Shown here: piece after piece, positions 1-5,645 of the stretch
Layout: each line of letters starts with the position of its first letter
Numbering within the stretch: the first letter of the stretch is position 1
Assembly: GCA_947456915.1 (NCBI GenBank)
Contig: CANGUQ010000019.1
Coordinates: 1-17,553, forward strand
Length of the DNA: 17,553 bases
Source of the DNA: Betaproteobacteria bacterium
GTDB taxonomy: Bacteria; Pseudomonadota; Gammaproteobacteria; Burkholderiales; CAIKXV01
Direction: 5' to 3'
The notes under the pieces: model-generated
Seen by the model: the letters and a program-made list of their open reading frames with translations, nothing else
Database searches by the model: none
What the model was told of the DNA's origin: nothing
Made by a program: the position numbers and the translations under genes

Positions 1-278
1 GCTCCGAGGCACCGACCGGCTCCGGGCCGTTACCTGCTGCCGGCGGGCGGCGCTGCCGCTCTGGCGACTGCCCGGTGCACGCTCGATGTGGTGCGATACC
101 CTGCGCAGAGAGGTAAAGGAGGAGGCTTCGGGCGCGCGGGCGCGCACGAAGCCGGGGGACACGAACGGAGCAGGGTGTCGCGCCGCATCGCGCGGATACC
201 GAGCTGAAGTGCTCGTCGCAGGGCCCGCCGCTGCCGCACGGCTCACCACCCCCGCATCGAGCGGACCGCGCACCGCCG
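1..278. other. Non-coding stretch at the left edge
   Basis: I see no convincing gene here. The open frames are low-complexity Arg/Ala/Pro-rich translations of GC-rich DNA without family resemblance or a good ribosome binding site. The one visible structure is a strong hairpin at 124-153, listed separately. The stretch is downstream of the minus-strand regulator and may hold its 3' untranslated region. Confidence 0.5.
112..153 (-). terminator. Possible hairpin terminator of the Crp/Fnr regulator gene
   Basis: GGCTTCG (124-130) pairs perfectly with CGAAGCC (147-153). Inside it, GCGCG (132-136) pairs with CGCGC (141-145), giving about 12 pairs with one internal mismatch and a 4-nt loop. Read on the minus strand, the stem is followed by a pyrimidine-rich tract (TCCTCCTTTACC) rather than a true T-run. 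It lies about 126 nt past the regulator stop codon. The structure is real in the sequence; its role as terminator is inference, and the poor T-run makes it weak. Confidence 0.3.
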
Positions 279-893
279 TCAGACCGGGATCTTTCCCCGC
301 TGCTTCAGTCGCGACAGCGTCTCCGGCGACAGATTCAGGTAGGCCGCCAGTTCCTTCTTCGGCAGGCGCTCCACCAGCGCGCGGTGCTTGCGCATGAAGC
401 GCGCGACGCGACCCGGCGCATCCAGCAGGTGCAGCGTGATCGTGTGCGCCATCACCTCGCTCATCAGCTTCATCACCTCGAACTCGAAGCGCGCCTTCAG
501 CTGCGGATGACGGTCGAGGAAGTCGACCCACTCCTCCATCGACAGCTTGGCTGCCCGCACCGCAGTGACCGCCCGGATCGAGAACGGCACCGGCGTACCC
601 AGCCGCCACGCCGCGTAGCTCGTGTCGAAATCCTGCTCGCTGGCGAAGCGCAGGATCATCTCCTTGCCCTTCGCATTGGAGACCACGCGCTTGAGGATGC
701 CGTCGAGGATGAAGTACTGCTCCATCGAGATCGCACCCTGACTCTCCAGCGGGTCCCCCTTCCGGTAGTCGACCACCGACAGCAGCGGCTCCAGATCACG
801 CCAGGCCGCATCCGTCAGGTCGGCGAGCAGCAGATTCCTCCGCAACTGGAGCCGGACGACGTTGGCGTGAGGATGGCGGGCGAGCGAGGTCAT
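279..893 (-). CDS. Crp/Fnr-family transcriptional regulator, cysteine-free, divergent from the oxalate operon
   Basis: This 204-residue protein has the Crp/Fnr layout: an N-terminal cyclic-nucleotide-binding-like beta-roll (about 15-125), a long dimerisation helix (about 128-165) and a C-terminal helix-turn-helix (about 176-197). The recognition helix reads S-P-E-T-L-S-R. E191, S194 and R195 match the E-x-x-S-R triad by which FNR reads TTGA half-sites; CRP has R-E-x-x-x-R instead. There is no cysteine, so an FNR-type iron-sulfur cluster is excluded. The protein ends nine residues after R195 and lacks the C-terminal wing, as in some short Crp-like regulators. It is divergent from oxc, and an FNR-type dyad lies in the shared intergenic region. 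I infer that it activates the oxc-frc operon in response to an unknown ligand. No clear ribosome binding site supports the start. Confidence 0.85.
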   Translation of the reverse strand: MTSLARHPHANVVRLQLRRNLLLADLTDAAWRDLEPLLSVVDYRKGDPLESQGAISMEQYFILDGILKRVVSNAKGKEMILRFASEQDFDTSYAAWRLGTPVPFSIRAVTAVRAAKLSMEEWVDFLDRHPQLKARFEFEVMKLMSEVMAHTITLHLLDAPGRVARFMRKHRALVERLPKKELAAYLNLSPETLSRLKQRGKIPV

Positions 894-1050
894 GAGGTCG
901 GCGACGGGCGTCGGGCCTGCCCGACGCAGTGATGCTGCGGTGCAGCGATCGTGCCCCGCATCCGCAACGGGCCGCGGAGTATAAACCGGGGCCGGTCGGC
1001 GCTCGCCCGCGCCGCTTCTGCCGCAAGGGCGCGGCGGCCACGCCGCGACG

Positions 1051-1085
1051 GGCTGTCACGGGCAGAACCCGGGCAGGTGACAGCC
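1051..1085. repeat. Perfect 9-bp inverted repeat with 17-nt spacer
   Basis: GGCTGTCAC (1051-1059) is the exact reverse complement of GTGACAGCC (1077-1085), separated by 17 nt. It is centred about 55 bp upstream of the FNR-type dyad. It could be an operator for a second regulator or fold as a hairpin in a transcript. The inner spacer also contains GGG and CCC that can pair. It contains CRP-like half-site sequence (GTGAC), but the halves are everted relative to a CRP site. Function unknown. Confidence 0.4.
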
Positions 1086-1115
1086 GCCACCCCGGAACCG
1101 CTCCAGCCAGCGAAA

Positions 1116-1131
1116 CTTGACCGCAGTCAAG
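1116..1131. promoter_or_regulatory. FNR-type operator (CTTGAC-CGCA-GTCAAG)
   Basis: A perfect 6+6 dyad with a 4-nt centre matches the FNR/DNR-type consensus TTGAT-N4-ATCAA, with C and G in place of the inner T and A. Its centre (1123.5) falls exactly 41.5 bp before a start site predicted seven bases after TACCAT (1153-1158), the class II activator position of CRP/FNR proteins. The divergent gene encodes a Crp/Fnr protein with the FNR-like recognition residues. Binding is inferred. Confidence 0.75.
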
Positions 1132-1165
1132 GGAGCAGCGCCGACGCCTTCCTACCATACAGCCC
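1116..1165 (+). promoter_or_regulatory. Predicted class II activated promoter of oxc-frc
   Basis: The -10 is TACCAT at 1153-1158 (four of six matches to TATAAT). The predicted start is near 1165, giving a 22-nt leader before the oxc ATG. The -35 region is occupied by the FNR-type dyad, whose left half (TTGACC, 1117-1122) itself resembles a -35, although the spacing to the -10 is 30 bp. An activator at -41.5 would substitute for a -35. Confidence 0.5.
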
Positions 1166-1186
1166 TCGCAGAAACAGGAGGCTTCC

Positions 1187-2962
1187 ATGGTCACCGCACA
1201 ACCGCAGATTCCCGCCGCCCAAGGCGCGCAGCCCGGCGCCGAGTCCGGCGTGGCCGCACCGCAGACCGACGGCTTCCATCTGGTGATCGACGCACTCAAG
1301 CTCAACGGCAGCGATACCATCTTCGGCCTGCCCGGCATCCCGATCACCGACCTCACCCGGATGGCGCAGGCCGAAGGCATGCGCGTCATCTCCTTCCGCC
1401 ACGAGCAGAACGCCGGCAACGCCGCAGCGATCGCGGGCTTCATGACGCAGAAGCCGGGCATCTGCCTCACCGTGTCGGCACCGGGCTTCCTGAACGGGCT
1501 GACCGCCCTGGCCAACGCCACGACCAACTGCTTTCCGATGATCCTGATCAGCGGCTCCAGCGAGCGCGAGATCGTCGACCTGCAGCAGGGCGACTACGAG
1601 GAGATGGACCAGCTCGCGATCGCGAGGCCGCTGTGCAAGGCGGCGTTTCGCGTACTGCACGCGGAGGACATCGGCGTCGGCGTTGCGCGCGCGATCCGCG
1701 CTGCCGTCTCCGGCCGTCCCGGCGGCGTCTACCTCGACCTCCCGGCCAAGCTGTTCGCCCAGACGATGGACGCCGAGGCCGGCCGCCGGTCGCTGATCAA
1801 GGTCGTCGATCCCGCACCGCGCCAGATCCCGGCGCCCGACGCGGTGGCGCGTGCGCTCGATCTGCTCAGGGGCGCGCAGCGCCCGCTGATCCTGCTCGGC
1901 AAGGGCGCGGCCTACGCGCAGGCCGACGCCGACATTCGTGCGCTGGTCGAGAGAACCGGCATTCCCTACCTGCCGATGTCGATGGCCAAAGGCCTGCTGC
2001 CCGACACGCACGAGCAGTCGGCGGCCGCGGCACGCTCCTACGTGCTGCCCGAAGCCGATGTGGTCCTGCTGATCGGCGCGCGCCTGAACTGGCTGCTGTC
2101 GCACGGCAAGGGCAAGACCTGGGGCGGACGCGATCACAAGGCGTGGGGCGGTCAGAAGTTCATCCAGATCGACATCTCGCCGCAGGAGGCCGACAGCAAC
2201 GTGCCGATCGACGCCCCGGTGGTCGGCGACATCGGGTCGTGCGTCGCCGCGCTGCTGTCGGGGATCGGCTCGGACTGGCGCAAGCCCCCGGCTCAGTGGC
2301 TGGGCGCGATCGCCGAGCGCAAGAGCAGGAACATCGCGAAGATGGCCGAGATGCTGGCCAGGGATCCGGTGCCGATGAATTTCCACAGCGCGCTGAACGT
2401 CGTGCGCGACATCGTCAGGGCCAATCCCGACGCCGTGCTGGTGAACGAGGGCGCCAACGCGCTCGACTTCACGCGCAGCATCGTCGACATGTACAAGCCG
2501 CGCAAGCGGCTCGACGTGGGCACCTGGGGCATCATGGGCATCGGCATGGGCTTCGCCGTCGCAGCGGCGGTGGTCGGCGACGACCCGGTGATCGCCATCG
2601 AGGGCGACAGCGCGTTCGGCTTCTCGGGCATGGAAGTCGAGACCATCTGCCGCTACAACCTGCCGGTGTGCATCGTCGTGTTCAACAACAACGGCGTGTA
2701 CCGCGGCACCGACGTGAATCCGAGCGGCACTCCCGACGTCGCCCCCACGGTGTTCGTGAAGGGGGCGCGGTACGACAGGCTGATGGAGGCGTTCGGCGGC
2801 GTGGGCGTGCACGCGACGACACCGGCCGAACTGCGCCAGGCGATGGAGCAGGCGATCGCATCGCGCCGCCCGACGCTGATCAACGCGGTGATCGACGAGA
2901 CTGCCGGCACGGAAAGCGGACGCATCACCAGCCTGAACCCGACCGCGGCGAAGAAGAAGTAG
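1187..2962 (+). CDS. oxc: Oxalyl-CoA decarboxylase
   Basis: Thiamine-diphosphate enzyme that converts oxalyl-CoA to formyl-CoA and CO2 in the cytoplasm. The 591 residues hold the three ThDP-enzyme domains: N-terminal pyrimidine-binding (about 28-190), central (about 215-355) and C-terminal diphosphate-binding (about 400-575). The presumed catalytic glutamate is E73 in F-R-H-E-Q-N-A-G-N. Oxalyl-CoA decarboxylase-type active-site residues appear as Y137-E138 (GDYEEMDQL) and Y505 (NNGVYRG). The metal/ThDP motif runs from G473-D474-S475 to N500-N501. It is slightly longer than the Oxalobacter enzyme (about 568), mostly through an Ala/Pro-rich N-terminus. The ATG has AGGAGG five bases upstream. 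It is the first gene of the operon, 39 bp before frc. The C-terminus is a KKK tail shared with frc. Identification is strong because frc follows. Confidence 0.95.
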   Translation: MVTAQPQIPAAQGAQPGAESGVAAPQTDGFHLVIDALKLNGSDTIFGLPGIPITDLTRMAQAEGMRVISFRHEQNAGNAAAIAGFMTQKPGICLTVSAPGFLNGLTALANATTNCFPMILISGSSEREIVDLQQGDYEEMDQLAIARPLCKAAFRVLHAEDIGVGVARAIRAAVSGRPGGVYLDLPAKLFAQTMDAEAGRRSLIKVVDPAPRQIPAPDAVARALDLLRGAQRPLILLGKGAAYAQADADIRALVERTGIPYLPMSMAKGLLPDTHEQSAAAARSYVLPEADVVLLIGARLNWLLSHGKGKTWGGRDHKAWGGQKFIQIDISPQEADSNVPIDAPVVGDIGSCVAALLSGIGSDWRKPPAQWLGAIAERKSRNIAKMAEMLARDPVPMNFHSALNVVRDIVRANPDAVLVNEGANALDFTRSIVDMYKPRKRLDVGTWGIMGIGMGFAVAAAVVGDDPVIAIEGDSAFGFSGMEVETICRYNLPVCIVVFNNNGVYRGTDVNPSGTPDVAPTVFVKGARYDRLMEAFGGVGVHATTPAELRQAMEQAIASRRPTLINAVIDETAGTESGRITSLNPTAAKKK

Positions 2963-2991
2963 CCTCCGGCCGCCCCTCAGTTGCAGCATCT

Positions 2992-2995
2992 GGAG
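2992..2995 (+). promoter_or_regulatory. Ribosome binding site deciding the frc start
   Basis: GGAG lies six bases before the ATG at 3002. An upstream in-frame TTG at 2981 has no comparable site, and the family N-terminus (M-x-x-L-x-x-V-x-I-L-D-x-T) aligns from the ATG, so 3002 is preferred. Confidence 0.7.
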
Positions 2996-3001
2996 AAGAC
3001 G

Positions 3002-4270
3002 ATGGAAGCTCTGAAGGACGTACGCATCCTGGACATGACGCACGTGCAGGCCGGCCCGACCTGTTCGCAACTGCTCGCGTGGATGGGCGCGGACGTGATC
3101 AAGTTCGAGCCGCCGCAGGGTGACGCGACGCGCGGGCAGCTTCGCGACGTGCCCGGCGCCGACAGCCTCTACTTCACGATGCTCAACTGCAACAAGCGCT
3201 CGATCACGGTGAACATGAAGAGCGAGCAGGGCAAGCAGGTGTTCGCCGACCTGCTCAAGGTGTGCGACATCGTGATGGAGAACTTCGGTCCCGGCGTGCT
3301 CGACCGTCTGGGCTTCACCTGGGAGAAGATCCACCAGATCAACCCGCGCATCGTGATGGGATCGATCAAGGGCTTCGGCTCGACGGGGCCGTATGCCGAC
3401 TTCAAGGCGTACGAGAACGTCGCGCAGGCGATGGGCGGAGCGATGAGCACCACCGGTGTGCCCGACGGCCCGCCGTTCGTCACCGGGGCACAGATCGGCG
3501 ACTCCGGTACCGGGCTGCACCTGGCGATCGGTCTGCTCGCCGCGCTGCATCAGCGTGATCGCACCGGCGTCGGCCAGTACGTCGAGGTGGCGATGATGGA
3601 CGGCGTGATGAACCTCTGCCGCGTCAAGTGGCGCGACCATCAGCGGCTGTGGCACGGTCCCCTCGCCGAATACTCCGTGGGTACGCACAAGGGCATGGGC
3701 GAGACGCCGCGCGCCGGCAACGATTCCGGCGGCGGCCAGCTCGGGAACGCGATCCGCTGCGCCCCCGGCGGCCCCAACGACTTCATCTACGTCGTCGTCC
3801 AGGAGGCCGTCTGGGCGGCGCTGGCGAAGCGCATCGGACCCGAGGTGCACGAGCCCACGCTCGACACCGACCCGCGCTTTGCCACGATCGACGAGCGACG
3901 CCGCAACCAGACCTCGATGTGGCAGCTGATCACCGAGTTCGCGCAGAAGCACACCAAGCGCGAGATGATGGCGATCCTCAACGAGCTCGACGTGCCGTGC
4001 GGGCCGATCATGTCCACCGAGGACCTGTTCAAGGACGAACACGTCAAGGGCCGCGAGATGATGGTCGAGCTCGATCATCCGCAGCGCGGCCGCTGGTACA
4101 ACGTGGGCATGCCGATCAAGCTGTCTGCCTCGCCGGCGAAGATCGAACGCTCGCCCACGCTCGGCGAGCACACCGACGAGGTGCTGAGCGCGGTGCTCGG
4201 CTACGACGCGGCGCGGGTCGAAGCGATGAAGGCTGCGGGCGCGTTCAGCGCGCCGCCGAAGAAGAAGTAG
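3002..4270 (+). CDS. frc: Formyl-CoA:oxalate CoA-transferase (class III CoA transferase)
   Basis: Transfers CoA from formyl-CoA to oxalate, giving oxalyl-CoA for Oxc and releasing formate. The 422 residues match the family length. Strong resemblance to E. coli YfdW/Frc is visible along the whole chain: LAWMGADVIKFE near 25-36, TRGQLRD near 43-49, YFTMLNCNKRSI near 57-68, INPRIVMGSIKGFG near 113-126, and NLCRVKWRDHQRL near 204-216. The catalytic aspartate that forms the aspartyl-CoA thioester is D167 in I-G-D-S, equivalent to D169 of YfdW. The glycine loop is present as GGGQ (243-246). Class III enzymes are interlocked dimers. It lies between oxc and the formyltetrahydrofolate hydrolase-like gene with 30-40 bp gaps, so co-transcription is likely. 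It ends in KKK, like Oxc. Confidence 0.95.
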   Translation: MEALKDVRILDMTHVQAGPTCSQLLAWMGADVIKFEPPQGDATRGQLRDVPGADSLYFTMLNCNKRSITVNMKSEQGKQVFADLLKVCDIVMENFGPGVLDRLGFTWEKIHQINPRIVMGSIKGFGSTGPYADFKAYENVAQAMGGAMSTTGVPDGPPFVTGAQIGDSGTGLHLAIGLLAALHQRDRTGVGQYVEVAMMDGVMNLCRVKWRDHQRLWHGPLAEYSVGTHKGMGETPRAGNDSGGGQLGNAIRCAPGGPNDFIYVVVQEAVWAALAKRIGPEVHEPTLDTDPRFATIDERRRNQTSMWQLITEFAQKHTKREMMAILNELDVPCGPIMSTEDLFKDEHVKGREMMVELDHPQRGRWYNVGMPIKLSASPAKIERSPTLGEHTDEVLSAVLGYDAARVEAMKAAGAFSAPPKKK

Positions 4271-4305
4271 CCGGGCACCACTTTACGCAGAGGCGGGGGA
4301 CGCAG

Positions 4306-5238
4306 ATGAAGGTCGTGATCATCGGACAGCAGGATTTCGGCAAGTCGGTGCTCGAGAAGTTTCTCGCGCGCGGCGATCAGGTGGCGGCAGTGTTCTGCGC
4401 GCCGGAGAAGGCCGGCGGCAAGGCCGACCCGCTGAAGGTCGCGGCGCTCGAGCACGGGCTGACGGTGCACCAGTTCCCGTCGCTGAAGACGGCGGAGGCG
4501 GAGGCGGCGATGCGCGATCTGGGCGCCGACATCGGCATCATGGCCTACGTGCTGCAGTTCGCTCCACAGGCGTTCGTGAACATCCCGCGACTGGGCACCA
4601 TCCAGTACCACCCGTCGCTGCTGCCGAAGTACCGCGGCCCGTCGTCGATCAACTGGCCGATCATCCGCGGCGACACGCGAACCGGACTCACCATCTTCCG
4701 GCCCACCGACGGCCTGGACGAGGGGCCCGTCATCCTGCAGAAGGAGTGCGAGATCGGCCCCGACGAGACGATCGGCGAGGTCTACTTCAACAAGCTCTAT
4801 CCGATGGGCGTGGACGCGATGCTGGAAGCGGCCGATCTGGTCGTGGCCGGCAGGTACCGCGAGGTGGTGCAGGACGAGACCCACGCGACCTACGAGGGGT
4901 GGTGCCGCGACGCCGAGGCGCGGATCAACTGGGCCGGCCACGTCGACTTCACCTACAACCTGATCCGCGGCTGCAATCCTGCCCCGGGGGCGTGGACCAC
5001 GCTCGGCGGCAGGAAACTGCAGATCTTCGACGCGCGCAAGCACCCTTACCGGACGTTCGGCGACACCCGCGGCAAGGTGGGCGAGATCACCGACGTGACT
5101 GACGCGAGCTTCAAGGTGGGCTGCCAGGGCGGGCGCATCGAAGTGATGCGGGTGAAGGCCGAAGACGGCAAGAAGATGTCCGCTGGCGAATTCGCCGCCA
5201 GTGCCGGGTTCGCCGCTGGTACCTTCCTCGGAACCTGA
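4306..5238 (+). CDS. Stand-alone 10-formyltetrahydrofolate hydrolase/formyltransferase domain protein (FDH/ALDH1L1 N-domain-like)
   Basis: The 310-residue protein has an N-terminal formyltransferase domain (1 to about 195) and a C-terminal OB-like domain (about 205-305). The core motif H-P-S-L-L-P-K-Y-R-G (102-111) and D138 in T-D-G-L-D-E-G give the His-Asp pair, 36 residues apart as in FDH. Methionyl-tRNA formyltransferase has Asn two residues before the His; here it is Q100, and FDH also lacks the Asn. Further stretches (INWPIIRGD, LQKECEIGPDET, ATYEG, INW, PGAWT) follow the FDH hydrolase domain rather than Fmt. No acyl-carrier or aldehyde dehydrogenase domain follows. The likely reaction is 10-formyl-THF + H2O to THF + formate, or formyl transfer. 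Its place behind oxc-frc suggests a role in handling the formyl unit from oxalate. The start ATG follows GGGGGA at 4295-4300. Confidence 0.8.
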   Translation: MKVVIIGQQDFGKSVLEKFLARGDQVAAVFCAPEKAGGKADPLKVAALEHGLTVHQFPSLKTAEAEAAMRDLGADIGIMAYVLQFAPQAFVNIPRLGTIQYHPSLLPKYRGPSSINWPIIRGDTRTGLTIFRPTDGLDEGPVILQKECEIGPDETIGEVYFNKLYPMGVDAMLEAADLVVAGRYREVVQDETHATYEGWCRDAEARINWAGHVDFTYNLIRGCNPAPGAWTTLGGRKLQIFDARKHPYRTFGDTRGKVGEITDVTDASFKVGCQGGRIEVMRVKAEDGKKMSAGEFAASAGFAAGTFLGT

Positions 5239-5270
5239 CTGCGCCGCCAAATCGGGATTTTCGCCACACA

Positions 5271-5296
5271 CGGGGCCGGCAGGCCCCGTTTTTTTT
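5271..5296 (+). terminator. Rho-independent terminator of the oxalate operon
   Basis: CGGGGCC (5271-5277) pairs with GGCCCCG (5282-5288) around the loop GGCA, followed immediately by eight T (5289-5296). It lies 33 bp after the stop codon of the third gene. It separates the oxalate unit from the signalling operon. Confidence 0.93.
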
Positions 5297-5298
5297 CG

Positions 5299-5327
5299 TG
5301 GTGCAGATGTTTCCGAACATCTATAAT
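5299..5327 (+). promoter_or_regulatory. Promoter of the signalling operon with a palindrome in the spacer
   Basis: A perfect TATAAT (5322-5327) is one of the few AT-rich patches in the intergenic region and follows the terminator. At 17-bp spacing the -35 (5299-5304, TGGTGC) matches poorly. AGATGTT (5305-5311) and AACATCT (5316-5322) form a perfect 7+7 dyad around TCCG that fills the spacer and overlaps the first base of the -10. A weak -35 plus a spacer palindrome suggests dependence on, or repression by, an unknown regulator. The predicted start is near 5334. Confidence 0.6.
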
Positions 5328-5525
5328 GAACGGCGAATCAGGGACTTTGGTACGATCTTGCCGAAACAGGTTGAAATGTCGTCGAGCGGCCCGCCGGTGG
5401 CGCCTGCCGGCGATTGTGTGCAGGGTCGGCAGAGTGCCGGTGCAGGGAGGCGGCAGCGCGACCGCGGCTCGCAGCGGCACGAGCCGGGCGGTCTGCACAG
5501 CGAAGGCTCGGATTGCCGTTGCGGC

Positions 5526-5541
5526 GTCGGTTTCGACCGAC
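5526..5541 (+). other. Leader hairpin with UUCG tetraloop
   Basis: GTCGGT-TTCG-ACCGAC is a perfect 6-bp stem capped by a TTCG loop, a very stable RNA tetraloop, about 105 nt before the kinase start codon. No T-run follows, so it is not a terminator. A role in leader stability or translation is inference. Confidence 0.5.
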
Positions 5542-5550
5542 CATCGGCCC

Positions 5551-5577
5551 GCGGGCGCAACCGTGACACGCGCCCGC
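5551..5577 (+). other. Leader hairpin, 8-bp GC stem
   Basis: GCGGGCGC (5551-5558) is the exact reverse complement of GCGCCCGC (5570-5577), with an 11-nt loop. It sits 10 nt after the UUCG hairpin in the same leader. No T-run follows. Confidence 0.45.
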
Positions 5578-5645
5578 GATTCTCTCCGGACGTGCCAGTT
5601 ACACTGCGTGCGGTGCATGTGGAACTTCACTGAGGGCGTGGCCGG

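Larger units (their letters stand above)
894..1186. promoter_or_regulatory. Divergent intergenic region between the regulator and oxc
   Basis: This 293-bp region contains no gene. From left to right it holds: a possible minus-strand -10 (TATACT, read 983 to 978) without a good -35, for the regulator; a hairpin GCGGCG-GCCA-CGCCGC at 1031-1046; a perfect 9-bp inverted repeat at 1051-1085; an FNR-type dyad at 1116-1131; a plus-strand -10-like TACCAT at 1153-1158; and a strong ribosome binding site AGGAGG at 1176-1181, five bases before the oxc ATG. The last four are best explained as the oxc control region. Confidence 0.6.
5239..5645. other. 407-bp intergenic region between the oxalate and signalling operons
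   Basis: This region carries the oxalate operon terminator, then a TATAAT promoter with an overlapping palindrome, then a leader of about 310 nt. The leader has two perfect hairpins, at 5526-5541 and 5551-5577. An open frame at 5326-5649 is possible but has an Arg/Ala-rich, family-less translation, and I do not call it a gene. Confidence 0.6.

Noticed and set aside
2981..3001. TTG start giving seven extra residues on Frc
   Set aside because: The ATG at 3002 has a well-placed GGAG and fits the family N-terminus.
1127..4171. Very long minus-strand open frame (about 1014 codons) opposite oxc and frc, and similar long frames opposite most genes
   Set aside because: Antisense shadows typical of GC-rich DNA; the translations are Arg/His/Val/Asp-rich without family motifs, while the plus strand has clear enzymes.
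5348..5361. Sigma-54-like TGGTACG-ATC-TTGC in the kinase-operon leader
   Set aside because: The spacing between the GG and GC elements is one base short, and sigma-54 promoters rarely tolerate that. It closely mimics the true pilA element, so it deserves a glance but is not called.
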